Part shown: positions 33,243 to 45,370 of the stretch, piece by piece | How positions within the stretch are numbered: position 1 is the first letter of the stretch | How the letters are laid out: the number at the start of each line of letters is the position of its first letter | NCBI RefSeq assembly: GCF_047948215.1 | Contig: NC_134455.1 | Location: forward strand, 303,384,147-303,448,146 | Direction: 5' to 3' | DNA length: 64,000 bases | Source of the DNA: Lycorma delicatula | Taxonomy: Eukaryota > Arthropoda > Insecta > Hemiptera > Fulgoridae | Notes under the pieces: generated by a model | The model's input: only the letters and a program-made list of their open reading frames with translations | Databases searched by the model: none | Told to the model about the DNA's origin: nothing | Program-made: the position numbers and the translations under genes

Positions 33243-36050
33243 ACTGACTCTTAAATGTTCGTTTATTTACGAACGGTAGTTTCTTTTTCATAGTGGAGGA
33301 AAAGAAAACTATTCAAAATTTGACGTGAATTTTACTAATTCTGAATTACGGCATTGAAATGCCGAATGATTTCCGCTAGACGTATGTAATTGAAATTTAA
33401 TGTATTTACATAAACGTTACATTATACATTACCGCTGTAATTTTTTGAAATTGTGTTTAATTAAATGAGTTACCATTTAGATCAAAATAAATTGCTTTAG
33501 ATTTTATAATTTGGATTTAAATTACAGTTAGTAGAAATATTGTTATAAAAGTTGATTGAAAATATTAGAGAAATCTTAAAACATAAAAATCACGATATTT
33601 AATTATTTCATAGAGAGAGTCGGATTAAAAGTACACCATCTGTCTAAAAGACAAGCTAGAACGAAGTGTTCTCAGATATAATTTTACGAGAACGTTTTTG
33701 TTTACCTTAATGTTCCGAACAACTTTCCAGAATTGTATACTTTATTCATGTTATACTTCTGTATACAAATTTCATTCGTATAAATGAAGTTTACCCCCTC
33801 ATTCCTTAAGCGCATTCCTAGAAATCTTTCGAAGCAATGTATCTGTAAAGGTTTATTATCGAGTTTCTGTTAGCAAAACATTTCCCACTTATTTCTTTTC
33901 CACAGGTAAAATAATGCTTTATTAAAATTCTTAACTCGCACATTTTGAAAAATTATTGTGATATTTGACCTGAAATTTAAAAAAAATTAAGAAATAAACT
34001 GGAGTCGAAAAACTTATTTTTTTTACGTTACCCTTAAAATTAAATTGCCAAAAAAAAAATTAAAACTTTGCGTTACAATTCGTAAAGAATTAATTCCGAG
34101 AAAATGCAAATAAATCATTCGAACAGATTCATATATAAGAAATTCTAATTTATTTAAATAAAAATCTATAAAAAATTTCAATAAATATAAAAAAATTATG
34201 TTAGAAAACGATTCTAAATAAAACAAAAAATGTACAACACCAATATTTAAAAACTAAAATTAACTTAAATTTAAACTATAAATTTTAATTTTAAAATGTT
34301 ATTTTAATTGATTGGTCTCGATACTGTTTAAAATTACCTCTTTGTTTATACAAAGTGTAGTGTAATTTACAATATAGTACACACCTATTTCTAATAAAGT
34401 AACACGATTACTGTTTAGTGTTATTAGTTTAGACTGTTACTAGTTATTTAGTTCACATGCGTCAGATTTAATTGATTAGTTCTGGCAATCTTTTATCGCC
34501 CTTTAATAATTTATATATAAGATTATTACTATTATCAATTAATAATTTTTAAAACGTATTGGCAACTTTAGAAGATTAAATAAAGTAAATTTTATACGTA
34601 CCAATGTTAAAAGTTCTTTAGAGAAGGCATAACAGTCTTTTATCGACTATTAGAAATAAAATTAACATTTTTACCAAAACATTTTGATACTTAAACTGAA
34701 ATTAAAAAAAAAAAAATTGTTAGAAAGCTTAAAAAACTAGTGGAAAAACGAATTTTTTTTCTTTCGCCGTAAATAAAATTAGTTAACATGCCAAAAAAAA
34801 AAATTGAAATAAATCTTTGCTACGATTTATTGAGAATTTAATTTCTAGAAAATTAATATGAATAAAACCATTCGAACAAACTCATGTTAAAAAATTGTAA
34901 TATATTGTGAACCAAAATTTTCAACAAGTATAAACAAATCATGGCAAAAAATGATTCGAAGTAAAACAAAAAATGTATTTTTTTTTCTGTTAAAAATTCA
35001 TTTATTTTTTTTCACTATTTTTATTATTATACTGATTTCTGTGTACCCAAATCGTTGTCCTTTCTCACCATCCATCCATCCTTTATGCTTGTCCTTGATC
35101 CTTCTTTTCCCATTTGTTTTTGTGGGCGGGTCGGATCCTGTTTAATTTATGCTATAACCTGTAAAGATAGTGTACCCTTATGTGATGTGGTGGAAGAGGC
35201 TGCCTGTGGACCGATCTAGGATCTCTGAGTTCTGTTTAGTTATTGCTCTTAGTAAATCTAACGACTAAAGTGTCTGTTTATCACCTAATTCTTACCAAAA
35301 TACAAAAATTGAAAGCTCAAAGAATTTCTAATGCAATCTTTATGAAAAAATAGCGGACAAGATTCCATATAGGCTACGAAATCTATGCGATTAATTCCTT
35401 CTGTTCAACGGTAAGATTCTCTGTGTGATTGATCTTTTACGATAACTTACTATAAGATTGGAAATGTGGATATTACTAATAATAATATAAAATTAGTCTG
35501 CTTTTACGATACAATCTATGAAGCTTAATTTTAAAATATTGTAGTACTCGGATGTGTTTTCTTTTTGTATATAATGTCGGTAATTTACTTACTAAACATT
35601 TGAATTAAAACAAGGAAGTAAAAAAAAAAATGCAAGGTAAAAATTGTGGCTCAAGAAAAACTGCTTTTTATATTACCATTAGGTAGTATTATTTTGCGAT
35701 AAAAGATTTAAAGAAACGAGTTTTTAAATGTAATTCATAAATTTTTTATAGAATTTATTACCTTTTATGAAACTTTCCTGTAACAAAAATAAAATACTGT
35801 GAATGAAAATTTTAGAATTTCACAGTATCAGATACGAGGATTTTAGAAATCCTCATATCAGAATCTGATCTTAGATTTGATTCGCTGGCAAGATTTAAAT
35901 GTTTTAAAGAAATTGAAAGGATTTGTGTTTTATTTTTTATAATAAAATTATGAAAAACGATTTTATACGTTTTTCTTTTCAATTATACAATGTCTAGTGG
36001 TCATAAATTGATCAAAGTTTAATGTTTAAACATTTAAAAAATTATGTGTA
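33243..36050. other. Unassigned AT-rich stretch
   Basis: Two small inverted duplications lie at 35794-35828 and 35831-35859. The open frames at 34023-34226 (minus) and 34951-35145 (plus) are hydrophobic low-complexity. A patch at about 35120-35240 is GC-richer (GGAAGAGGCTGCCTGTGGAC) and looks repeat-derived, but no partner copy was found. Confidence 0.45.
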
Positions 36051-36054
36051 ACTA

Positions 36055-36500
36055 AAAAACTTTTATAACTACAAACAAAATATAGTATAACGTACGACAA
36101 ATCAATAAAAACCAGTACAGGACAATTGTGTCACTGCCAGCACATTCGACTCCCTCCGACAAGGGGAATGCGTAGGATCCTCCAACAACTAGGGCCCCCA
36201 AGAGGCGCATTCCTGCTGGGCCGGAAGGCGTTAGCACAGAAAGGACTAAAGGGAAATCACCCCGGGAGAACGAAAAAAATATGCTGCTAGTCTCCCAAGG
36301 TCAGTCCCGGTAAATCTTTTTTAGTCAGGTCTAAAGGACCGGAACGCAATACAAAATTCCGTCCGTATATAAATAAACAAATTAAATATAACCGCCAAAT
36401 AAATAATTACGCGCCCGATAAAAATGACACAGTAACAAAGGGACTTTTGTTCAGGCTCTGCGATTAGTAGGAAGATACATAAATCTCCGTTATCCTTGCG
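36055..36500 (-). mobile_element. Unclassified GC-rich retroelement-like tail
   Basis: A sharply GC-rich block (36120-36360) contains CCCTCCGACAAGGGGAATGC, GGGCCCCCAAGAGGCGCATT and CCGGAAGGCGTTAGC. The neighbouring sequence is AT-rich. The style, without an open frame except a short minus-strand one (36052-36237), is that of a LINE 3' UTR read on the minus strand. No homologous copy lies in this window, so the family and even the strand are tentative. A CGTTCCGTTCCGTTCC run follows at about 36500. Confidence 0.35.
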
Positions 36501-37680
36501 TTCCGTTCCGTTCCAGTTCAGGAGTATAGAAATTAAGTTGTAATGATTAGACTAAATACTATACCGGATAGACTACAGGCACTATACAATAAAATTTACT
36601 TTTTCAAATCACCTCATAGAAAGGGGAATACATACAAATATAATGTAATTGCAAATGTTAGATTATAACTGAAAACCAATATCTTAACTCACTTGAACGA
36701 TTAATAAATACTAAAAGAATAAATAAAACATTGGAAATTTATATTATTTGACTATATAATTAAATGATTTCCTAACCTCTTTGGACAAAAAACTTTAACA
36801 AAACTCCAGTTGAAGAAGAAGCTGCATAATCATCTCCTGAAGGTCTCCGGATTTTTTTTTAATCTTTGAAATAGTTACTGAAAATCAGTTTCGGATCGGT
36901 TTGGTCCTGAACAAACAAACTTTTGTGAGAACATTTAGCCGAAGAATTATTCTTAAGAATCTTTATTTTTCCTTTTCCTTTAAACTTTACTATATTAATT
37001 ATAAGAATAGTTAATAAAATTAATTATTTTTACTCGGGTACACTTAGGACAATTGCTGGTTACTTTGTACTCCTGTAATTCTAGAACTGCTACACTTATT
37101 TTTATTTTCATTAAAATAGCTATCGAACGATTCGTTTCAATCCAGTAAGTATATGCCGATTGGGAGAATAAATAATTAAATTAAGTACGGATATTAAACG
37201 CCCGCTTGGTTTCCGCAGTCTATAAAAAAAAAAAAATTGTTTTAATGTCTCTAAAATTAATTACGTTAGAAAAAGCGTATTTTAGAAATTTAGATAGACA
37301 TTTGTTAGAATATTATTCTCCAAAAATAGTCATAATCGTTAAAAAAATGTATTTCATTTAAGGTAATGTGGAAATTTAATAAAAATAAATAAATTTAAAT
37401 TGAATCGCTTGAAATTTTTTACTTGCTTACGTTAACGCACAATGTTTTTTCATGTTTGTCCTCAAATCTTACATCCTTAATTTAACATACTTCCTGACAT
37501 TGCCGACAGAAATTTTGCACAGTTATTAAGGTCGGATGGCAATACAATATTTCACCATTACTTTAGCAAACATCCCTCCGTACGGGGATAAATTAAGGGT
37601 GCGGGTGTAAAAAAATGACAAAAACTTTGTACGGGAGTTTTCTGGTTTCAAATTTGACAACATTTCGTCATTAATATATA

Positions 37681-37721
<41 letters not shown>

Positions 37722-37970
37722 TAGTGTAGTAGAAACAAGTGTACTAGTTCGGAAAGTGATTGAAGAAACAATTCTTTAGATATTAAGAGTTTTCTAAATT
37801 AGTTCCACCAACCACTTGGCGAAAAGTGTGGTAGAGTATAAAAATACAATTTAAATACATTTAATTAGTGTTTATATTACAAATACTAGTAATATAAAAC
37901 ATTTTTAAATTATAAGCAGATAGATTAAAGTAGTATTTTAATTACAAGTGAATAAGATTTGTTAAAAATT
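36501..37970. other. Unassigned AT-rich stretch with a (TA)n tract
   Basis: No gene is readable. A (TA)n run lies at 37686-37717. The last few hundred bases before 37970 hold nothing recognisable. Confidence 0.5.
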
Positions 37971-38200
37971 ACCACTTGCTCGGCGATTTAGGTTAGCTTC
38001 CGCTGTGCGCCAGTCTTCTCTCTGAAAGCTTCGCAGCAAAGAAGTTGAATATTGTTATTAGTCTGGTGAATTTCCTAGTATATTCTACGGTACCAACCTA
38101 GAAGTAGTAGTATTTGTGGGCTTGCCCAACAGAGTTGGATGAGGAAAACAACTAGTGTCAGTTGGTCATTTTTAGGAATAATTTTAGGGAATCTCCGGTC

Positions 38201-39269
38201 ATGGCAGATTTCCAGGAAGTTAAAAAGTCGAGGCGGAAGAGGAGGCCGGAGCTGTTTTCTTCAACCTCCTCGACGTCAGAAGATGAAGAGTCCGCGATGG
38301 ATACAGAAACGCCCACCCGGGCAGTTAAGGCGAATCCACTAGTGGAAAAGTTTCAGAGCGAGAAGGGCAGACCAGGCAGTTCTATACCGATGGTTAGGGC
38401 AATGCAGGAGTAGCTAGATAATCGTCTGGTTTTCGCAGAAACTCCCCGCAGCGTCAGCTCAAAGGTGCGAACGAAATTGATTCCGCAACTCCGGCGTTTC
38501 AAAGAGGTTCTGTCCGCATTGGCGGAAGGTTATGAAAAGTTGACCTCCCAGTCCAAGGAGGTCAAAGTTATTCAAAAACCGGTCTCGGTCCCGGCCCCAG
38601 CACAGCCTAGGCGCTCTGCTGATTGTCAAAAAAGCGGGACCCCAGTCAGACGGCAGAAAAGCTGGAGGTACTTTTCGTGAACAAAGCGGAGGGGTCCACC
38701 AAGTCCAACAAAGACCTAAAAAAGGACTTTAGGCTGTCCTTCACGACAGCCTTGTCCGATGAGGAGCTGCTGACCCTCATACGAGAGCAGAACACTGATT
38801 TGAACAAGGCTGCCTTTGAGAAGGAATTTAGGATGGTCTTCAAGACCGGTAAACGTGATTCCTAGTGGTATCATGGAGTTTTTGAAGTAGGTGCTCGTTT
38901 CTTTCAGAAATTTTTGGCTGAGGAAAGGATGTATGTCAACTTCACATCTTGCAGCGTTAAGGAATACCTTGACGTACAACAATGTTTTAAGTGCTGCAGG
39001 TTCGGTCATAGGGCCAAATTCTGCAAAAATGCGTCGGTATGCACGCATTATGGTGAGGAAAGCCACAAGTGTGTGACGACTATCCGCGGAAGAGATTCCG
39101 TCTTGTGTTAACTGTAAAAGGTTGCGCAAGAATCATAGACACTCCGTAAATATTAGCAACTGTGGTTGCTATCTAAGAACAGTTGAGATGTATTTCAACT
39201 CTGTGGATGATTATATTCGGTCAATTAAAGGCCCAGGGTGCCTATGTTCTCCAAGTACAGTTAGGTGAG
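38201..39269 (+). pseudogene. R1-clade ORF1 (gag-like, zinc knuckles), broken
   Basis: The likely start is ATG at 38201 (MADFQEVKKSRRKRRPELF), giving a Lys/Arg-rich N-terminus followed by a Ser/Glu/Asp-rich stretch (SSTSSTSEDEESAMD). A stop interrupts at codon 71 (38411), a frameshift occurs near 38600-38640, and a further stop lies at 38863. The middle part (38700-38860, LSFTTALSDEELLTLIREQN) precedes the nucleic-acid-binding region. Knuckle 1, CFKCCRFGHRAKFC, is complete. Knuckle 2, CTHYGEESHKC, has Tyr where the second Cys should be. Knuckle 3, CVNCKRLRKNHRHSVNISNC, needs another frameshift near 39090. The frame then ends at a stop overlapping ORF2. The protein would bind element RNA in the retrotransposition particle; it is not functional here. 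Confidence 0.85.
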
Positions 39270-41649
39270 GTTGTCGAACAGCGGAGTCTCGATATTGTAC
39301 TTCTACAGCACCCATACATGGTCAAGGGTGATCTGCCAGGTTTCCAAGGATGGAAAAAATTGTTCGTTGGACAACGCAGTAAAGCCGCAATTCTGTGCAG
39401 GAACTCTTTCGATAGTGTTTTCGTACGGCAGGCCTCTGACACGCATCATGTCGTTGTCAAACTTGCCGTGAATGGTTTAGACCTAGTAGTTTTTAGTTCG
39501 TACTTCCAGTACAGGGATCCCACTGAACAGCATTTGGAAAAATGGGATAGGATGCTTAGGTTGGTACGAGGTTGTCCGATTCTGATAGGTGTTGATGCGA
39601 ACGCCAAATCGCCTCTTTGGCACAGTGGGATCACTGATGAAGGCGGTGAGTTGGTAGAAGGTTTCAACGCGCAGCACACGTTTTTAAGTTTCGAAGTTTT
39701 CAATATAGCGGGCGTGTTGGCTACTTACGCCGACACGGTTAATGGACGGAAGACCTTCCATAGTACCAACATTGATGTTACAATTGGCAAGGATATCCCT
39801 AGTAGAATTCAGAACTGGTCTGTAGTTGATGATTGCGCGAGCGATCATCGGCTAATAGTTTTTGACTTAGTGAGAGGGCTGCGCGGTGTCTATAGGGAGA
39901 ACGTTCGTGTTCAACAGGGACGCTTCCTGCACAAAAAAGCGGACTGGCCTAAATTTTCTAATCTTCTTGCGGTCAAGCTTCGGATGATTACTGGGAGCTT
40001 GGACGAGCTCCCGTTAAAGGACCCGACAGAGGGTCTTTCTTCGGCGGTTATTGAAGCCGCTGATCAATTCATTCTCCGAGGTACAGGTCGAGAGAGAGTA
40101 GTTGGTTGCTGGATTCGGGACTTGACTGCGATGAAGCAGACAGTGTGCCGGCTAAGAAGAACCGCACAACGTGAGGGCGACCCTGAACGGCGTGCAGCTC
40201 TGCTTACGGACTATCACCGAACAAGAACCGAGTACTTTCATAAGATTAGGTCTTCTAAGCGAGATTCCTGGCGCCCTTTTGTGAAAGAGCAAGGAAATAA
40301 GGACCTATGGGGTGTAGTTTATAGAGTTTTCGAGCATAAGAATAAAAAAGACCTTGTTCTGTTGGCTTTGTCGACACAGGAAGGCGTGGTAATACATAAG
40401 GATCGTGTTCTCAGTCTTCTGTTGAACTATATTCTTCTGGATGATACTGAGGTTGGTGAAACTTCGTATCATCGCCGAGTCCGAAGGGAACTCCCAAGTT
40501 TTGATTCTGAGATTCAGTCTTCTGAGATCACCAACGCGGAGGTCCGTCAGGTAATCTGTAGTTTAGCTAGGAATAAAACTCCCAGATATGATTGTATTAT
40601 GGTGGAGCTCCTTGTTCGCACATTGCCCATAATTATTGGTCCCCTTACTAGGGGTTTCAATAGAATGCTCTTCGCTGGATATTTTCCACTTCCACAGGTC
40701 GTCTTCAGCATAAGATGGCCTTTAGCCCAGAAAAGATCACTATGATGATTCTGAAAGGTCGCCTAGCCGCGACTAGGAGTCGTAATGGGCGGCCTTCCCA
40801 TAAGGTATGTCAGCATTCAGAAATATCTGTGTGTAATCCTTGATGAGAAACTTCAATTGAAGGAGCACCTACAGTATATCGCAAGGAAGGCAATAAAATG
40901 CTTTCTTTGGTGTTCGTAGGGTAGTCCACCCTGATAAGAGGGTTGAATTTCCGTACCATGCGGATTCTTTATAAAGGTAATTTTGTGAGACCATAATGTT
41001 GTACGCTGCGCCCGTCTAGGCTCATCGTATGCAATTTCAGGGTTACAGGGATATTTAATTGCGGGCCCAGCGTATTCTATTGCTAGCTGATGTCGGGGAC
41101 TACAGAACTTTCTCGCGAGAGGCAGTCTCAGTAATCGCTGGCCATAAACCCATTGATATTCTGGCTACGGAACGTAGCAAGAGGTATATGTTGAAGAAGG
41201 AAGGCTTTCTACTCCTAGGGCGTATTCAAGCAATTGAAGACCAAGCAAGGCTTTGACTCTTAGCAAGTTAGGTGGAATGAATCTTCTACTGGTCGATATA
41301 CGCATGGTATATTTCCGGATGTTAGAGAATTGAGAGCGGTTAAGTGGGTTTCCCCGATCCGAACATAACACAATTTCTATCGGGACATGGTGTATTTAGG
41401 GACAGTTTGCTTAGGTTTGGTTTGGTCGATTCGGGCCTTTGCCCGGATTGCGGAGTTGATGACACTACGGACCATGTCTTTTATGTTTGTCCCCGGTACG
41501 AGGCTGAACGTACCAGAGTCGCTAGGGAACTCGAGAGAGTAAATTCCTTTTTGGATCTGCGGGTAAATTGGAAGACCTGTAGAGAATGGACAATAGTGGC
41601 TGGCTTCCTGAAGTATCTCGCACTGAGCAGATCAGCCGAGGGGGTATGA
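39243..41649 (+). pseudogene. R1-clade ORF2 (endonuclease and reverse transcriptase), broken
   Basis: A frame open from 39183 to 40745 encodes an APE-type endonuclease with DANAKSPLWHS (39594-39626), STNIDVTIG (about 39762-39788) and SDHRLIVFDL (about 39840-39870). The N-terminal part is shortened, and the catalytic QEP motif reads QHP (LLQHPYMVKG, about 39301-39330). The reverse transcriptase starts with KTPRYDCIMVELL (about 40577) and FNRMLFAGYF (about 40657). It then jumps at about 40695-40710 directly to KMAFSPEKITMMILKGRLAA, a later segment, so the palm with the catalytic FADD box is missing. Several frames later come RAQRILLLADVG (41062), SVIAGHKPIDILATER (41131) and the C-terminal zinc finger CPDCGVDDTTDHVFYVC (about 41441-41491). 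The C-terminus ends at 41649. Confidence 0.85.
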
Positions 41650-41768
41650 GTAGAGTAGTACCCCGGGTGGCTAGGGTATCGTCTGGACAATTAGATTGGC
41701 CGGAGGTAGGCGCATTGGCTCTGCGCCTCGGTAAGTTAGAAGTATATTGGGAATTATGTAAAGAATAA

Positions 41769-41966
41769 GCTATCGGCGGAACGGCGACTGCACTGCCGAG
41801 AGCATGGTTAGCCATTCAGCCGTGAGGTGTAGCGCCGTCTTGACGAGGGCGGTTATAAATTAGTAACAATATAGCTGTTGGCGGGATGGTGACTGCACTG
41901 CCGAGGGTATGGGTATCCATGCAATCGTGGGGTGTAGCGCCATCTTGACGATGTTGTTTTAGGTGA
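41769..41966 (+). repeat. Tandem duplication in the R1 3' UTR
   Basis: Two units of about 100 bp follow the ORF2 end. The first starts AGCTATCGGCGGAACGGCGA and the second AGCTGTTGGCGGGATGGTGA. Both continue with CTGCACTGCCGAG, GGTGTAGCGCC and TCTTGACGA. They differ at many sites, so the duplication is old and may be a family trait of these 3' UTRs. Confidence 0.85.
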
Positions 41967-42200
41967 TGAACTAAATGTCACGCGGAACTCTGCGATCGAG
42001 CTAAGTGGGAGTCGGCGGTCTTTCCACCTGTCCCTTGTAGACCAGACCGGAATCCGTGGTTGTAATCTGAAGGCTTAGATCAGAAAGAGATGAGAACATT
42101 AAGGGAAATAGGAATAAATTCCGTTGTTGCGATCAACATTACTGGTGGTATGCACTATATTTACCAAATAGACTCGTACGATATGAGACATTTACAATCA

Positions 42201-42360
42201 CAAGTAAGAATAGACTTTGGCAGAGACGGCTGTCACGTAATACAGTCAAAAGCCATTCATTTTTCTGTCCTCTACAGCTTCGGAACTGCTGAACGCCGAA
42301 TTCTGCCGTTAATTTTATCATGGGCATCAACCGTCCATAAATAATAAATAAATAAATAAT
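42201..42360 (+). other. Junction region after the R1 3' UTR, ending in an (AAAT)n run
   Basis: Similarity to the 10.2-kb 3' UTR copy fades after ATGAGACATTTACAA (about 42184-42198). The stretch ends in a TAAATAATAAATAAATAAAT run at about 42338-42358, which may be the tail of this or the next insertion. Confidence 0.4.
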
Positions 42361-42690
42361 TCTGGCGCAGAATGATAAAAATGTCAGATGGCAAAACCAT
42401 GCAACAAATGAAAAAGTATTACGGAGAATCGAAGAGAACAGGAAGATGTTAAATGTCATTGAATATAGGAAAAGAACTGGCTAGAACATTGTATGAGAAG
42501 GTGTTACTAGTGGATGCGATAAAAGGCTTGGAGAATGGAAGGAAAGGAAGTGATTTCAAATGATGGATGGGATTATGGAAAAGGGAAAATATGTTGAAAC
42601 AAAGAGGTTAGCGAAAGATAGAACAAGGTGGAGAGCAGCTGCCCTGACAGGATCTGCCCTAATGGTAGAACGCTAGGAATGAATGAATAA
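42361..42690 (+). pseudogene. C-terminal fragment of a second LINE (RTE/CR1-like)
   Basis: Conceptual translation gives RWQNHATNEKVLRRIEE, then NRKMLNVIEYRKRNWLEHC, then KRLAKDRTRWRAAALTGS, ending at a stop near 42676. This is the well-known tail of CR1/RTE-type reverse transcriptases (VL.RI.E.R..L..I..R+..W.GH...R ... A.DR..WR). The region between is frameshifted. No upstream RT domain is present, so it is a short 5'-truncated relic next to the R1 element. Confidence 0.65.
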
Positions 42691-42731
42691 AATGTGAGAC
42701 CCCAGCAGACATTTCCGGGTTTAACTACTCG

Positions 42732-42761
42732 TCTATCAGAAATTATAGAACTTCTGATAGA
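42732..42761. repeat. 10-bp hairpin
   Basis: TCTATCAGAA and TTCTGATAGA separated by 10 bases. Confidence 0.8.
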
Positions 42762-43960
42762 AGAAAACATTTAACAACGTGTTACATAAACAGAATAATT
42801 TATTTACGTTTTTGATAATTATGTTATAAATTTAGTAAAGGTCGATGGCTTTATATTTATTTTTTATTTCTATATATTTATCTATTCCATAGCATGTAAA
42901 AGTGAGCGAATTTAAATCTTTATCAAAAACGAATTAATCAATTTATAAAAAAAATATGTCAAGAAACACATCAATTAGTTTTTTTTTTGTTTAATAATTT
43001 AATAAATTTAATTTTACTACTTTCGCCAGGCTACGTCATTTTTTTTCTCTCCTCATATTGTAAGAGATACTGGTCAAGGTGACATGAAAGTATTCCTTTT
43101 AAAAATGGGATATGCAAGCAGTATACACTCAAGCAGTAGTTCTAGGCACGCATGTTTCACGGACATGCTGTATGGCCGTGTACGGTGCGTTTGTTTTGAA
43201 CGTTGTACAACGTGCAAGAACAAAAAATACATTGTGTAATATGAATCTCTCTCTACACTCTTTATTTAAGTTAAGTTTTCTTTATGCTTACTTTATGATC
43301 CGTATTCCGAAAACTTGCGAAAATAACTCCTCGAAACGACCGACTATAGTCATGAATTTTAATTTTAATATAGTTAGTCGCAAGAAATTGATAACCATAT
43401 GATTCAGCTGTCCCCGAAGTTTTTTCATAAAAATTCTTATTTACAGATTAAAAATATAAAAAAATATATTTATGGATTATAACATTTATATTATTTTAAC
43501 TGTTATATTATTTAACATTTGTGTATAAATAAAAAATTTTTCAATTTTATTTTAGAAAATCATACGGTCATGAGAGTAATTTCGTTATTCGTACAATATT
43601 TTAGTTTGTACGATATACATATAATTCTTCACGGTCGTTGCAAAAAAATATATATTTTCTTTCAAAGCTTTCACCTTGAAATTATAAACCTGTATTACGA
43701 CATCACGTCTTTATGTTGTCGCAGGTTGTTGTCAGGTTGTTATTCTTCCTGGTATAAGTTGAGATATTCCAGTCATGTACATAACGACAATTGAAGATTT
43801 TGTTTATTCAGTTACGTTTCATTTTTCATTCACGTAAACGAAATTTATTTTTCGAATGTTAATTAAGCAATGATATATCTTTATTTTGCTCCTGAAACGT
43901 ATTAAAAAAAAAATTATATTTTAAATAATTTAGTTTTTCTAATCAGATTTTTTAGGTAGA
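42762..43960. other. Unassigned stretch
   Basis: A GC-richer patch at 43080-43260 lies in an open + frame (43112-43402) whose peptide I cannot assign. It may derive from a repeat. The 43519-43794 frame is low-complexity. No RNA gene was seen. Confidence 0.4.
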
Positions 43961-43964
43961 TTTC

Positions 43965-44088
43965 ATAAGAAAGCCACCGATTGTAATGGGTACCATGATT
44001 CGACTTCCGGAAAATTTCGACATATCTTCGCGATTCACATCCCCCAGACCTCAAAACCACCGTCAGTCCGAAAGTTTATATATCCATT

Positions 44089-44146
<58 letters not shown>

Positions 44147-44690
44147 TTTCTTGTGGACACAATAACTGCCGTAATTTTGTGCCAATCACTTTCAAATTGT
44201 TACATAAAATATAAGGACCCAAAATCTTGGTCGAGTTCGTTAATGGGCAAAATCGGACTATGAGGGTTGAAATGGAGGGGGACTTTTTCGAAAAAAAAAG
44301 AAGAAGAAATATCGCTGTAACTTTCTTATTAATGAAATATCGAATTCGTTTAAAGTTCCTATTATTCTTTGGATTAGGGGTGGAAAAGATTGGGTTTCAA
44401 GGACAAAAAAAAATCATAGCGCCCCTTTAATAGGCACAGGATCGATCTGTCCGAATTTGCCTACCCGTATTTTGCCCCGGTGAAATCTACCTCCGCATTC
44501 CAGCCGTGCAGAAAGAAATTTTTTTTTAAGTCATCTGCTCTATTTTTTACTTTTAATTTAATTTTGCCCAAATTAAACTTGGTGGTGTAGTAGCGATACA
44601 ATAAATGGGTTACAGGAGATCGCAGATCATTTCTGTTTTCTAGGTGATCGGTTTTCAATTTTTTTGCCCTTTTTTATTCCGTATTCCGAG
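43965..44690 (+). repeat. Probable non-autonomous repeat of about 0.7 kb
   Basis: It runs from about GGTACCATGATTCGACTTCC through CACATCCCCCAGACCTCAAA, a (TA)n tract at 44094-44142, and CACTTTCTTGTGGACACAAT. It then continues through AATCGGACTATGAGGGTTGA and GCACAGGATCGATCTGTCCG to TTTTGCCCCGGTGAAATCTA. It is uniformly richer in GC than its flanks and has transposable-element texture. The open frames 44227-44430 (plus) and 44461-44658 (minus) have no domains. The ends are not delimited by an inverted or direct repeat that I can see. Confidence 0.45.
44094..44142. repeat. (TA)n microsatellite
   Basis: About 24 TA units within the 44-kb repeat. Confidence 0.95.
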
Positions 44691-45069
44691 GCTTGGCATC
44701 TAACCCCTACAGCCTGTTTGTTTCATTCAGTCCCACAATCATTATTCACCTGTAGTATTTTATAAACTACTAAAAACCTTCACAACTCTTAGAAAATTGA
44801 TGGTTCGATCTATAGCTAGTCCTGGAGAAGGTACAATGAAGTTAGCCACGTACGCCCAATTTTTATCCTGGTGATAAGAACTTGTTCAGGTCGACTGGAC
44901 TCACCAGGTCTAGGCAATCCATCTACACTTCGCTTGATCTGCCTTTTCTTTGTTGAATCTATTTTGAATTGGGGATCCCAATTTGGAACATATTAAAGTA
45001 GAAATATACGGCTAATTCACTGGTTGAGATCAGTGGTTTTTTTTTCTATTCTTAGGATTGTTGATTCGT

Positions 45070-45370
45070 TTCCACCTGAGAACTGTTATTACAGTTTTAT
45101 TTTACATTGGATGTCATGAAAACTACGGGAGATATAGTTCTGGAACCTGTTTTATTCCATTTTCCTGTCAAAAAACATAAGATATCATCAAGTGTATCCC
45201 TTATATAATGCCTTAAAAATTTCAGTACGACCTCATTTCATCGGGGGAACTGAAATCTGGACGAGATTTTTTTCTAGCCGTAACTCGGTAACAAAGCGTT
45301 TTCGGGCGTATTTGTGTTTGTGTTTCATACGTTTGTATGAACTGTTTTCCTTATTTTAAGCTCTAGAATC
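45070..45370. repeat. Diverged copy of a palindrome arm
   Basis: It aligns with the right arm of the 54.5-kb palindrome. Shared blocks include TTTCAGTACGACCTCATTTC (TTTTAGTACGACCTCATTTC in the arm), TGAAATCTGGACGAGATTTT, GCCGTAACTCGG and CGTTTGTATGAACTGTTTTC. Identity looks around 70 percent in the matching half. The rest has drifted. Confidence 0.6.

Larger units (their letters stand above)
37975..42200 (+). mobile_element. R1-clade non-LTR retrotransposon, internally deleted
   Basis: The GC content rises at about 37975 and stays high to about 42200. In order: a 5' UTR (to 38200), ORF1 with a basic N-terminus and a series of zinc knuckles, ORF2 with endonuclease, N-terminal reverse transcriptase, deleted core, and C-terminal zinc finger, and a 3' UTR with a roughly 100-bp tandem duplication. 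The overlap of the ORF1 end with the ORF2 start is as in R1 elements. It does not sit in 28S rDNA, so it belongs to a dispersed R1-clade family or a copy that missed its target. The exact ends are not fixed; a 3' UTR relative lies at 9.93-10.45 kb on the minus strand. Confidence 0.85.

Noticed and set aside
36055..36500. The GC-rich block as a host exon or CpG promoter
   Set aside because: There is no open frame with splice signals, and the texture is that of a retroelement 3' tail; kept only as a tentative repeat.
38716..39129. A 137-codon minus-strand frame
   Set aside because: It is a shadow of the R1 ORF1 coding sequence on the + strand, where the zinc knuckles are clearly readable.
37975..42200. 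R1 insertion into 28S rDNA
   Set aside because: Neither flank has rRNA-like sequence; both are ordinary AT-rich DNA or other repeats.
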